This document shows positions 1 to 7,189 of a DNA stretch of 16,347 bases, in pieces. The DNA is taken from the NCBI GenBank assembly GCA_002310175.1, contig DBYG01000079.1, forward strand, positions 63,224 through 79,570, given 5' to 3'. The notes below the pieces were generated by a model that worked only from the letters and a program-made list of their open reading frames with translations, searched no databases and had not been told where the DNA came from. The translations under genes and the position numbers were made by a program. Position 1 is the stretch's first letter. Each line of letters begins with the position of its first letter. Source of the DNA: Bacteroidales bacterium UBA1192 (GTDB lineage Bacteria > Bacteroidota > Bacteroidia > Bacteroidales > Bacteroidaceae).

Positions 1-20
1 ACCTGTTTCTCGTACGGGCG

Positions 21-47
21 ATAGGAGCTATGCTATTCCTTTTTTTT
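21..47 (+). terminator. possible weak terminator of an upstream gene
   Basis: A short imperfect hairpin (AGGA at 23-26 pairing with TCCT at 37-40, with a small GC inner stem) is followed by an uninterrupted run of eight T at 40-47. The shape fits an intrinsic terminator for a gene lying before the window, but the stem is short and bulged. The T run could equally be just the AT-rich part of the murF promoter. Confidence 0.3.
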
Positions 48-48
48 A

Positions 49-56
49 TATTTTTG
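49..56 (+). promoter_or_regulatory. Bacteroidetes -7 promoter element for murF
   Basis: TATTTTTG matches the Bacteroidetes -7 consensus TAnnTTTG exactly. No clear TTG-type -33 element is visible upstream. The element ends only 7 bases before the murF ATG at 64, so the transcript would begin almost at the start codon, giving a leaderless or near-leaderless mRNA. Confidence 0.5.
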
Positions 57-63
57 CGGTACT

Positions 64-1380
64 ATGAGAATTGAGGAGATTTACAGCAGATTCCTTGAGT
101 GCAGAGGTGTGACTACTGACAGCCGCAGTTGCAGCCCTGGCCTTATGTTTTTTGCGCTTAAGGGAGAACGGTTTGACGGCAATGATTTTGTACAATGCGC
201 TTTGGAGCAAGGCTGCCCTTATGCCGTTATGGACAACGCCAGACTTTACAATGCTGCAGACAGCCGTATGATACTTGTTGATAATGTTCTTGTTGCTTTG
301 CAGGAAATAGCTTTATTCCATCGCAGAAGGTTGGGAACACCAATCATAGGTATTACAGGTACAAACGGCAAGACTACAACGAAAGAACTGACCAATGCTG
401 TGATGAGCACTACCTATAATGTAATGTGTACACAAGGTAATCTGAATAACTCCATAGGTGTTCCTCTTACCGTTCTAAGTCTTAAGTCTGAACATCAGTA
501 TGCAATAGTGGAGATGGGTGCAAGCCATCCTGGTGATATAAAGGAGCTGGTGGAGATATGTCAGCCTGATTATGGATTGATAACAAATGTTGGTAAGGCT
601 CATCTTCTTGGATTCGGTTCATTTGATGGTGTCAAGCGAACTAAAGGTGAACTATACGATTGGTTGCATGAACATAATGGCATAGCGTTTGTAAACCGCG
701 ACGATGAGCATTTACAGCAAATGTGTTGTGGTCTGCCGCTTATCGAGTATGGTAAACCAGGTCAGGAAAGGCTATCCATTGAGGGCGAGGCGATAGAGTG
801 CAATCCTTTTGTGAAATTCCGCTGGCGTAGGGGAAACGGGGAGTGGCATATTGTCCAGACAAACCTCATAGGGGCCTATAATTTGGACAATGCTTTGGCA
901 GCCATTACAGTAGGACTGCATTTTGGCGTGCCGGAAGATAATGCGTCGCTGGCTGTGGCCGGATATGTGCCGCAGAACAGCCGCTCACAGTATGTAGAGA
1001 CTGGACGTAATCATCTTGTGGTTGATGCATATAATGCAAATCCCACCAGTATGATGGCGGCGATAGATAATTTCTGTAAGATAAAGGCTCAGGACAAGAT
1101 GGTCATTTTGGGGGATATGCGTGAACTTGGCGATATTTCTCAGATTGAACATAAACATATCGTGGATTTACTCAAGGAGAGAGGATTTGCTCAGGTCTGG
1201 CTTGTGGGCAGTGAGTTCACAAAAGCTGCTGAAGATTCCGGATTCAGATTGTTTCCGGATGTGGAGGCTGTAAAAAGAGCCTTGATTTCAGAATCTGTTA
1301 GTGGCCGGACTATTCTTATCAAAGGTTCCAATAGTATTGGACTCAGCACGTTAGGAAAAGCTCCTTTTATGTTTCTATGA
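64..1380 (+). CDS. murF: UDP-N-acetylmuramoyl-tripeptide--D-alanyl-D-alanine ligase
   Basis: MurF adds D-Ala-D-Ala to UDP-MurNAc-tripeptide in the cytoplasm, using ATP; it is the last step in making the soluble peptidoglycan precursor. The 438-residue protein has the Mur ligase layout. An N-terminal substrate domain carries TDSR (18-21) and FFALKGERFDGN (29-40). The central ATPase domain has the P-loop TGTNGKTT (98-105), NNSIGVPLT (128-136) and EMGASHPGDI (150-159). The C-terminal domain carries DAYNANPTSM (321-330) and LGDMRELG (349-356). Length is normal for the family. The start is chosen because the N-terminus aligns with the expected beginning of the fold. There is no ribosome binding site, and a -7 promoter element sits directly upstream. 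The next gene follows after 95 bases. Confidence 0.96.
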   Translation: MRIEEIYSRFLECRGVTTDSRSCSPGLMFFALKGERFDGNDFVQCALEQGCPYAVMDNARLYNAADSRMILVDNVLVALQEIALFHRRRLGTPIIGITGTNGKTTTKELTNAVMSTTYNVMCTQGNLNNSIGVPLTVLSLKSEHQYAIVEMGASHPGDIKELVEICQPDYGLITNVGKAHLLGFGSFDGVKRTKGELYDWLHEHNGIAFVNRDDEHLQQMCCGLPLIEYGKPGQERLSIEGEAIECNPFVKFRWRRGNGEWHIVQTNLIGAYNLDNALAAITVGLHFGVPEDNASLAVAGYVPQNSRSQYVETGRNHLVVDAYNANPTSMMAAIDNFCKIKAQDKMVILGDMRELGDISQIEHKHIVDLLKERGFAQVWLVGSEFTKAAEDSGFRLFPDVEAVKRALISESVSGRTILIKGSNSIGLSTLGKAPFMFL

Positions 1381-1475
1381 TTTGGAAAGCTATAAGGATA
1401 AAACAGGGATGACACAGATGGATCCGTTTCTAAAGTGTCGATTGGACAAACAACAATATTATTAAAAATATAATT

Positions 1476-2144
1476 ATGAAAAAGTTAGCTGTTCTTTTTG
1501 CAAGTGTAATGGTGTGCGGCATGATATCCGCACAGTTAAAGGTCTCCATTATGGGTGACTCGTATTCAACATTTACAGGTTCCATGCCCAGGTATTATGA
1601 CACATTTTATCCCAATCAGTTCTGTGGAGTAACCGAACAGAATCATCAGTGGTGGGCTCAGGTAATCGAAAAAAACGGATGGGTTCTTGAAAAGAATGAT
1701 TCATGGTCCGGCAGTACCGTATGTTGCCGTGGGTATAATCATGACGACTATTCGGATCGGGCTTTTGTTACCCGTTTGAATTGCATTGGTGCTCCTGACA
1801 TCCTGTTCATATTCGGTGGAACAAATGACGACTGGACGCATGAGCCGTTCGGTGAATACAAATATTCCGATTGGACCAAAGAGGATCTATATGCATATCG
1901 CCCGGCAATGGCTTATTTACTTGCCAATTTGCAGAAACTGTATCCTAAGATGAAGATATACTCCATCCTGAATGACGGAATGTCAGATAATCTTGGCGAA
2001 TCAATGAGGGAAATCTGCAAGCATTACGGTGTTCCGGTTATTGCAGTTGACGGCATTGAAAAACGTATGAATCACCCTACTGCTGCTGGTATGACCAAAA
2101 TAGCAGAGCAGGTTCAGGCATTCCTGGACGCTGAGAAAAAGTGA
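1476..2144 (+). CDS. secreted SGNH/GDSL-type hydrolase
   Basis: This is a 222-residue SGNH-fold hydrolase, probably an esterase acting in the periplasm; the substrate cannot be told from sequence. A signal peptide covers residues 1-19 (KK, hydrophobic stretch, cleavage likely after SA before Q20). The nucleophile block is GDSYS (27-31, Ser29). A second block around WSGST (77-81) and a GGTND block (114-118) supply likely oxyanion residues. The catalytic His is probably H200 in NHPTAAG. The usual Asp three residues before that His is absent (R197 is there), so the acid partner is missing or elsewhere. The protein is short but complete for this family. Its stop codon lies one base before the folP start, so the two are probably co-transcribed, although no functional link to folate is evident. 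Confidence 0.8.
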   Translation: MKKLAVLFASVMVCGMISAQLKVSIMGDSYSTFTGSMPRYYDTFYPNQFCGVTEQNHQWWAQVIEKNGWVLEKNDSWSGSTVCCRGYNHDDYSDRAFVTRLNCIGAPDILFIFGGTNDDWTHEPFGEYKYSDWTKEDLYAYRPAMAYLLANLQKLYPKMKIYSILNDGMSDNLGESMREICKHYGVPVIAVDGIEKRMNHPTAAGMTKIAEQVQAFLDAEKK

Positions 2145-2145
2145 T

Positions 2146-2916
2146 ATGGCACGTATAATGGGAATCATCAACGTGACTCCTGACTCTTTTTGGAGCGGGT
2201 CACGTGTGAAGGACAAGACCGTTCTTAAGGAACGTGTCCGGCAAATGATTTCCCAAGGTGCGGATGCCATAGACATAGGTGGCTGTTCAACCCGCCCAGG
2301 CAGTCTCCAACCTTCGGAACAGGAGGAAATGAAACGTTTGGAGTGGGGACTGGCTACCATTAGGGAATTTTTTCCTGATGTAATAGTTTCAGTTGACACT
2401 TATCGTCCGCGTATCGCTGAGTGGTGCATTAGGGAGTGGAGGGCAGACATTATAAATGACGTTTACGGCGGTTGCCGTGAAATGTACGATGTCGTGGCTT
2501 CATCCTGTGCTCAGTATGTCCTTACTTGGGCTGAAGATATCATAAGGGATCCTATAGAGGAGATGAAATCTTTTTTTGCAGACAGTCTGCAGAAGATGGA
2601 CATGGCCGGTGTTGATGTGAAAAAGAAGGTTATCCTGGATCCGGGTTACGGGTTTGGAAAAACTTTAGTACAGAACTATACTGTACTTGCTCACCAAAGT
2701 CAACTGAAGGAGTTCGGGCTGCCTATATTGGTCGGGCTTTCCCGCAAATCAATGGCATGGAAGCTTTTGGGTATTACCCCCGATGAAGCTTTACCTGCAA
2801 CTGTTTCTCTGAATACTCTGTCACTCATGGAGGGAGCTGATTGGCTGCGTGTACATGATGTAATGGAGGCAGCTCAGGCAATTATGATAATACAAACACT
2901 AAATAACAACAGGTAA
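2146..2916 (+). CDS. folP: dihydropteroate synthase
   Basis: DHPS condenses p-aminobenzoate with 6-hydroxymethyl-dihydropterin pyrophosphate in folate synthesis and is the sulfonamide target. Conserved motifs run in order: MGIINVTPDSF (5-15), DIGGCSTRPG (43-52), SVDT (82-85), INDV (103-106), ILDPGYGFGKT (163-173), GLSRKS (197-202) and LRVHDV (234-239). The residues known to bind pyrophosphate and pterin are therefore present. Two features are odd. The protein begins almost directly at the first strand and, at 256 residues, is shorter than many family members. The usual HMRGTP-like segment is replaced by LTWAEDIIRDP (126-136). The gene starts one base after the SGNH hydrolase stop and precedes cdaA by 39 bases. 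Confidence 0.93.
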   Translation: MARIMGIINVTPDSFWSGSRVKDKTVLKERVRQMISQGADAIDIGGCSTRPGSLQPSEQEEMKRLEWGLATIREFFPDVIVSVDTYRPRIAEWCIREWRADIINDVYGGCREMYDVVASSCAQYVLTWAEDIIRDPIEEMKSFFADSLQKMDMAGVDVKKKVILDPGYGFGKTLVQNYTVLAHQSQLKEFGLPILVGLSRKSMAWKLLGITPDEALPATVSLNTLSLMEGADWLRVHDVMEAAQAIMIIQTLNNNR

Positions 2917-2955
2917 ATATGTGTTTCTGGGTTTCATTTCAATTCTCAATTAAAC

Positions 2956-3729
2956 ATGAGTGATTATCTGGTAAGTTTCGGGATTAAAGACCTCATTGAC
3001 ATTTTATGTGTAGCACTGCTCCTTTTCTATTTTTACAAAATAATGAAGAGGACAGGTTCTCTGAACATGTTCATTGGTATCTTAGTATTCACATTTGTCT
3101 GGATGGTAGTGTCTCAAGTGTTGAAAATGCAGTTGTTGGGTGCCATATTGGACAAGCTGGTCGATGTGGGTGTCTTGGCTATAATTATTCTTTTTGCTGA
3201 TGACATACGCCAGTTCTTCCGTGAATTGGGAACAACCAGGAGTACCCGAAGGTTGTTCGAGTGGCTTACCCGACGTAAACATAAGGATGATTCATCAAAG
3301 TGGACACCACTTATCAATGCATGTGAGGAAATGGGACGCAGGAAAGAAGGTGCTCTGATAGTTATCGGCAGTAATGATGAGTTTAGAGATATCAGAAAAA
3401 CCGGAGAAAGGGTTAATGCGGATATGAACCAACTGTTAATAGAAAATATTTTCTTTAAGAACAGTCCTCTCCATGACGGTGCTATGATCATCATCGGTGA
3501 ACGTATAGATTCTGCCGCTTGTATACTGCCTGTCTCTTCTTCGGAAACACTTCCAAAGAGTTTCGGGCTCCGTCACCGTGCCGCGATGGGAATCACTGAG
3601 AGAACAAATGCTGTATCTGTGGTCGTATCTGAAGAGACAGGAAAGATTACAGCTTTTCATAACTCTTCATTTCAGAGTGATCTTGACCCGTCGGCACTAA
3701 GGGAATTCCTTTCGGAACATGTCAGATGA
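2956..3729 (+). CDS. cdaA: membrane-bound diadenylate cyclase (c-di-AMP synthase)
   Basis: CdaA makes the second messenger c-di-AMP from two ATP at the inner membrane. The 257-residue protein has the CdaA layout. Three predicted transmembrane helices (about 12-29, 37-55 and 66-83) are followed by a short linker and a cytosolic DAC domain. That domain carries the signature DGA motif in PLHDGAMII (171-179) and the RHR motif in LRHRAAMGITE (205-215), both needed for catalysis. Length and domain order are normal for the family. The start ATG fits the expected N-terminus just before the first helix. From memory, folP-cdaA adjacency recurs in Bacteroidetes and in some Firmicutes a homologue lies near glmM. 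In the family c-di-AMP controls potassium and osmolyte balance and cell-wall stress; no receptor gene is visible here. Confidence 0.94.
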   Translation: MSDYLVSFGIKDLIDILCVALLLFYFYKIMKRTGSLNMFIGILVFTFVWMVVSQVLKMQLLGAILDKLVDVGVLAIIILFADDIRQFFRELGTTRSTRRLFEWLTRRKHKDDSSKWTPLINACEEMGRRKEGALIVIGSNDEFRDIRKTGERVNADMNQLLIENIFFKNSPLHDGAMIIIGERIDSAACILPVSSSETLPKSFGLRHRAAMGITERTNAVSVVVSEETGKITAFHNSSFQSDLDPSALREFLSEHVR

Positions 3730-3796
3730 ATATGCCAGAAATGTCAAACTGTCAGAGTAAAATGACAGTTTGCCTTTGAAGTGCAGTTTGGCATAT
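3730..3796. repeat. nested inverted repeats between cdaA and groES
   Basis: An outer perfect 8-base pair of arms, ATATGCCA (3730-3737) and TGGCATAT (3789-3796), encloses an inner perfect 10-base pair, CAAACTGTCA (3745-3754) and TGACAGTTTG (3763-3772), with an 8-base loop. CAGTTTG occurs twice (3766-3772 and 3784-3790), so CAAACTG (3745-3751) could pair with either copy. The left outer arm starts at the first base after the cdaA stop codon, and the right outer arm is followed by TTT (3797-3799). It may be the cdaA terminator, a groESL operator, or a switching leader structure. Confidence 0.7.
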
Positions 3797-3803
3797 TTTA
3801 TGC

Positions 3804-3811
3804 TCTGTTTG
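3804..3811 (+). promoter_or_regulatory. possible -7 element for groES
   Basis: TCTGTTTG differs from the TAnnTTTG consensus at one position and lies 53 bases before the groES start. No TTG at the usual 19-21 base spacing is found, so this is weak. A small hairpin (GCCC 3816-3819 with GGGC 3825-3828) would fall near the 5' end of such a transcript. No CIRCE element (TTAGCACTC-N9-GAGTGCTAA) is present in this leader. Confidence 0.25.
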
Positions 3812-3864
3812 TAATGCCCGATAAGGGCTTAATTAATGATTCTGATAACTCAAAAAATAGAATT

Positions 3865-4140
3865 ATGAACATTAAACCGTTAGCAGACAGAGTTCTGATA
3901 CTTCCGGCAGCAGCCGAGGAGAAGACCATCGGTGGAATCATCATCCCCGATACAGCAAAGGAAAAACCACTCAAGGGTGAAGTTATTGCAGTAGGAAACG
4001 GCACCAAAGATGAGACGATGATTCTCAAGAAAGGTGACCAGGTGCTTTACGGAAAATATTCCGGTACAGAGCTCGAAGTTGAGGGAGAGAAATATCTGAT
4101 AATGCGCCAGAGCGATGTCCTGGCTGTGGTTGAAAAATAA
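3865..4140 (+). CDS. groES: co-chaperonin GroES
   Basis: GroES caps the GroEL ring and closes the folding chamber in the cytoplasm. The start is placed at the ATG giving MNIKPLADRV, the standard N-terminus of the family. A GTG further upstream (3781) would add 28 residues that do not belong to GroES. The product is 91 residues, the usual length. The core LADRVLI, the mobile loop around EEKTIGGIIIPDTAKEKP (about 18-35) that contacts GroEL, and the GDQVLYGKYSGTE segment are all recognisable. groEL follows after 18 bases, so this is the standard bicistronic groESL operon. Confidence 0.97.
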   Translation: MNIKPLADRVLILPAAAEEKTIGGIIIPDTAKEKPLKGEVIAVGNGTKDETMILKKGDQVLYGKYSGTELEVEGEKYLIMRQSDVLAVVEK

Positions 4141-4144
4141 TAAT

Positions 4145-4150
4145 AAGGAG
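4145..4150 (+). promoter_or_regulatory. strong Shine-Dalgarno site of groEL
   Basis: AAGGAG lies 8 bases before the groEL ATG. It is notable because the other genes in the window have no clear Shine-Dalgarno sequence, as is usual for Bacteroidetes. It suggests very efficient translation of groEL relative to groES. Confidence 0.65.
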
Positions 4151-4158
4151 ATACAATT

Positions 4159-5796
4159 ATGGCAGCAAAAGAGATACGTTTCAATACCGATGCCCGCGAC
4201 CTTATGCGTCAGGGTGTGGATGAGTTGGCAAATGCGGTAAAGGTTACACTTGGACCTAAAGGCCGCAATGTTATTATAGAAAAGAAGTTCGGTGCGCCCC
4301 AGATTACTAAGGACGGTGTTACAGTAGCCAAGGAAATTGAACTGGCTGATTCTTTCAAGAACACCGGTGCCCAGTTGGTCAAGAGCGTTGCCTCCAAGAC
4401 AGGCGAGGATGCTGGTGACGGTACTACAACAGCAACCGTTTTGGCTCAGAGTATCGTGAACGTAGGTCTTAAGAATGTTACCGCAGGTGCTAATCCTATG
4501 GATTTGAAGCGTGGTATTGACAAGGCTGTTGCAGCTGTTGTTGAGAACATTAAAAAGCAGTCTAAGACCGTTGGCGACAACTTTGACAAGATTGAGCAGG
4601 TGGCCACCGTGTCAGCCAACAACGATGCTGAAATAGGTAAGCACATTGCCGAGGCAATGCAGAAGGTTTCAAAGGATGGCGTCATTACCATTGAGGAGGC
4701 CAAGGGCCGTGACACATACATTGATGTTGTTGAGGGTATGCAGTTTGATCGCGGTTATCTGTCATCATATTTTGTAACCGATACCGAGAAGATGAACTGC
4801 GTTATGGAGAATCCTCTGGTTCTTATCCATGACAAGAAAATATCAAATTTGAAGGACCTGCTTCCTATCCTGGAGCCCGCCGTACAGACTGGCCGTCCGT
4901 TGCTTATCATTGCCGAGGATGTTGATTCCGAGGCTCTGACGACACTGGTTGTGAACCGTCTGCGTTCAGGTCTTAAGATTTGTGCTGTCAAGGCACCCGG
5001 ATTCGGTGACCGCCGCAAGGAGATGCTTGAGGATATCGCTGTTTTGACAGGCGGTTTCGTAATCAGTGAGGAGCGTGGTGTAAAGCTGGAGCAAGCTACT
5101 ATGGATATGCTTGGTACAGCTGAAAAGATCACCATTACCAAGGATAACACCACTATCGTAAATGGTAAGGGTGAGAAATCCAAGATAGCTGACCGCGTAG
5201 CCCAGATCAAGGCTCAGATAAAGACTACTACAAGTGACTATGACAAGGAGAAACTCCAGGAACGTCTGGCCAAACTGTCTGGTGGTGTGGCAGTAATCAA
5301 GGTCGGTGCTCCCAGCGAGACAGAGATGAAGGAGAAGAAGGACCGTGTGGATGACGCCCTGTGCGCTACACGTGCAGCCATTGAGGAGGGTATAGTAGCT
5401 GGCGGTGGTGTCGCTTATATCCGTGCCATCAGCGCTCTTGACAAGCTGAAAGGCGAGAATGCCGATGAAACAACCGGTATTCAGATCATACGTCGTGCCA
5501 TTGAGGAGCCTCTGCGTCAGATTGTGTTCAACGCAGGTAAGGAGGGCTCAGTAGTGGTCCAAAAGGTTCTTGAGGGTAAGGGAGATTTTGGTTATAATGC
5601 CCGTTATGACCGCTATGAGGACCTTATGAAGGCTGGGGTGGTTGATCCCGCCAAGGTGGCTCGCGTGGCTCTTGAGAACGCCGCATCAATAGCAGGTATG
5701 TTCCTGACTACTGAATGCGTGATCGTAGAGAAGAAGGAAGACAAGCCTATGCCCGCCATGAATCCCGGAATGGGCGGCATGGATGGCATGATGTAA
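4159..5796 (+). CDS. groEL: chaperonin GroEL (60 kDa)
   Basis: GroEL forms the double heptameric ring that refolds proteins with ATP and GroES. The 545-residue protein is full length and highly conserved. It has AAKEIRFNTDARDLMRQGVDEL at the start, VTLGPKGRNV with the ATP-binding GPKG, the catalytic GDGTTT segment (about 87-92), KAPGFGDRRKEML in the apical region, and the EEGIVAGGGVA motif near residue 412. The tail is the typical Gly-Met-rich repeat (MNPGMGGMDGMM) that projects into the cavity. It follows groES by 18 bases with a strong ribosome binding site and is closed by a strong terminator 20 bases after the stop. No paralogue is seen in the window. Confidence 0.99.
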   Translation: MAAKEIRFNTDARDLMRQGVDELANAVKVTLGPKGRNVIIEKKFGAPQITKDGVTVAKEIELADSFKNTGAQLVKSVASKTGEDAGDGTTTATVLAQSIVNVGLKNVTAGANPMDLKRGIDKAVAAVVENIKKQSKTVGDNFDKIEQVATVSANNDAEIGKHIAEAMQKVSKDGVITIEEAKGRDTYIDVVEGMQFDRGYLSSYFVTDTEKMNCVMENPLVLIHDKKISNLKDLLPILEPAVQTGRPLLIIAEDVDSEALTTLVVNRLRSGLKICAVKAPGFGDRRKEMLEDIAVLTGGFVISEERGVKLEQATMDMLGTAEKITITKDNTTIVNGKGEKSKIADRVAQIKAQIKTTTSDYDKEKLQERLAKLSGGVAVIKVGAPSETEMKEKKDRVDDALCATRAAIEEGIVAGGGVAYIRAISALDKLKGENADETTGIQIIRRAIEEPLRQIVFNAGKEGSVVVQKVLEGKGDFGYNARYDRYEDLMKAGVVDPAKVARVALENAASIAGMFLTTECVIVEKKEDKPMPAMNPGMGGMDGMM

Positions 5797-5816
5797 TGCG
5801 CTTCTAGTAATATCAG

Positions 5817-5857
5817 GAAAGATGATTCCGGATTATCGGAACCATCTTTCTTTTTTT
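5817..5857 (+). terminator. intrinsic terminator of groESL
   Basis: A 14-base stem with one mismatch (5817-5830 against 5837-5850) and a 6-base loop is followed by seven T (5851-5857). This is a textbook Rho-independent terminator and separates groESL from the operon that starts at 5921. Confidence 0.92.
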
Positions 5858-5905
5858 ACTTACAGTGTAAGTATGGAGGATTTTTTGTAAGTTCGCAGAT
5901 ACTTA
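5857..5905. promoter_or_regulatory. operator-like ACTTA/TAAGT repeats before the esterase operon
   Basis: A perfect 17-base palindrome (5857-5873) has arms TACTTACA and TGTAAGTA around a single G. A second divergent pair follows, TAAGT (5888-5892) and ACTTA (5901-5905), giving four ACTTA half-sites in 49 bases, all within 64 bases of the next start codon. TAAGTTCG (5888-5895) matches the -7 consensus at all but one position, but no -33 partner is clear. A dimeric regulator site is a reasonable guess; the protein is unknown. Confidence 0.45.
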
Positions 5906-5920
5906 TAAAAAAAGGATGAT

Positions 5921-7186
5921 ATGAAGAAATTGTTGTTATTGGTTACGCTGGCTCCAATTATTGCTGTCTCGTGTCAGTCGGACTTCGAACCGGGCATTAA
6001 AGGTTATCTCAGTGTAGGAGATTGGGGGTATATGGTTGACTCCCTTGATATTGCTGTTTCTGACGGATCAGTCCTGAAAGGTCTGACTGCCGCAGACTTT
6101 AATCTTACCGGAAACACTTACGGGACTCCGTATGACCCGAACACCGGAGATTTTGCCCAGGATTATACTGATGATGAAATATCCATATCAATAAAACGTA
6201 ACAGAGTCAGGGTCAGATTCCGTCCGTTCCGTGATGAAGGCCGTTTGGGACAGAATTTCCGTTCAGTTCCTTGGGAACTCAAATGTGAGAAGGCAGGTAT
6301 TGCCATAACAAAGAAAGATATTACAGAGAGTTCCACTGCCATTATTGATGATTGCATAACCGGTAGTTTCACATACGCCGGACTTACACGGGAGTATATG
6401 TTATGGCTGCCCAAGGATGAAAATGGTAATCCATTGAAGAATGTTCCGTTACTGGTATGGCAGATTGGTGGTGGTGAGTACAACAAACCTCTATTGGAAA
6501 CTATAGTAGCGAACCGTGGTCTTGTGGCATTACCTCAGAGAGGTGTCAAGTGTGCGGTTCTGGAGTTTGCCCTTGCCAATGAAAACTACTCATACAGCGC
6601 ATCGTTGTTCCCTGAGAAGATTAAGCTTATTGACCGTAACAATGCCCTTCAGATGGCGTTTATAGATACTCTTATCGAGCAAGGACTTGTTGATGGAAGC
6701 AAGCTTTTCTGCGCAGGAGCAAGCAGTGGTGGCGGATGCACCATGCGTTTCATGATGCAGTTTGCCGACCGTTTCAAGGCCGCAATCCCATGTTGTGCAA
6801 TGGATCCCATTGTCCCAATCCATATGACAACGGAGAAGTATGACGGTCAGTTCACTGACGATGTGACTAAAGCGTTCCAGGGTGATGTGTATCGTTGGGA
6901 CGGGACAGAGATGGTGCCTTCCAAGATCAATCTGGACGCATTCCTTTCAACACCGCTCTATTTTGTCCATGCACAGGATGACCAGACCTGCAAGGTGATA
7001 AGTTCACACGTGTATTATGATGCACGGCAGAGACTGGGGGCCAAGGATGACAGGATTACCATTTACTCGGATACATATATGAAGAAGTTCGGTGTTGGTG
7101 GTATGCTTAACCATTTTTCCTGGGTAACCTTACTGGACGATTATTCCGAAGGCTCAGCTATGGATTGGTTGTTGAAACAGTTCTAA
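5921..7186 (+). CDS. lipoprotein alpha/beta-hydrolase (EstA/PHB-depolymerase-like esterase)
   Basis: This 421-residue envelope lipoprotein is a probable carboxyl-ester hydrolase. A signal peptide ends in lipobox AVSC with lipidated C18. Residues about 20-150 look like a beta-rich N-terminal domain, as in Ig-like-domain esterases. The alpha/beta-hydrolase part follows, with REYMLWLP (157-164), an oxyanion segment, the nucleophile elbow GASSG (266-270, Ser268), a likely acid at D353/D354 in HAQDD, and the catalytic His at H398 in LNHFSW. The oxyanion segment normally reads HGGGE but here is IGGGE (182-186), so activity or specificity may differ. The substrate is unknown; feruloyl, acetyl or polyester substrates are possible. 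It is the first gene of a compact seven-gene run, and purN begins 3 bases after its stop. Confidence 0.78.
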   Translation: MKKLLLLVTLAPIIAVSCQSDFEPGIKGYLSVGDWGYMVDSLDIAVSDGSVLKGLTAADFNLTGNTYGTPYDPNTGDFAQDYTDDEISISIKRNRVRVRFRPFRDEGRLGQNFRSVPWELKCEKAGIAITKKDITESSTAIIDDCITGSFTYAGLTREYMLWLPKDENGNPLKNVPLLVWQIGGGEYNKPLLETIVANRGLVALPQRGVKCAVLEFALANENYSYSASLFPEKIKLIDRNNALQMAFIDTLIEQGLVDGSKLFCAGASSGGGCTMRFMMQFADRFKAAIPCCAMDPIVPIHMTTEKYDGQFTDDVTKAFQGDVYRWDGTEMVPSKINLDAFLSTPLYFVHAQDDQTCKVISSHVYYDARQRLGAKDDRITIYSDTYMKKFGVGGMLNHFSWVTLLDDYSEGSAMDWLLKQF

Positions 7187-7189
7187 GCA

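Noticed and set aside
3781..3864. GTG start giving GroES a 28-residue N-terminal extension.
   Set aside because: The family begins at MNIKPLADRV; the extension would lie in the inverted-repeat and promoter region and has no family counterpart.
4755..5210. A 151-codon open frame on the minus strand inside groEL.
   Set aside because: It is antisense to a highly conserved gene, and its composition is what strong codon bias in groEL produces.
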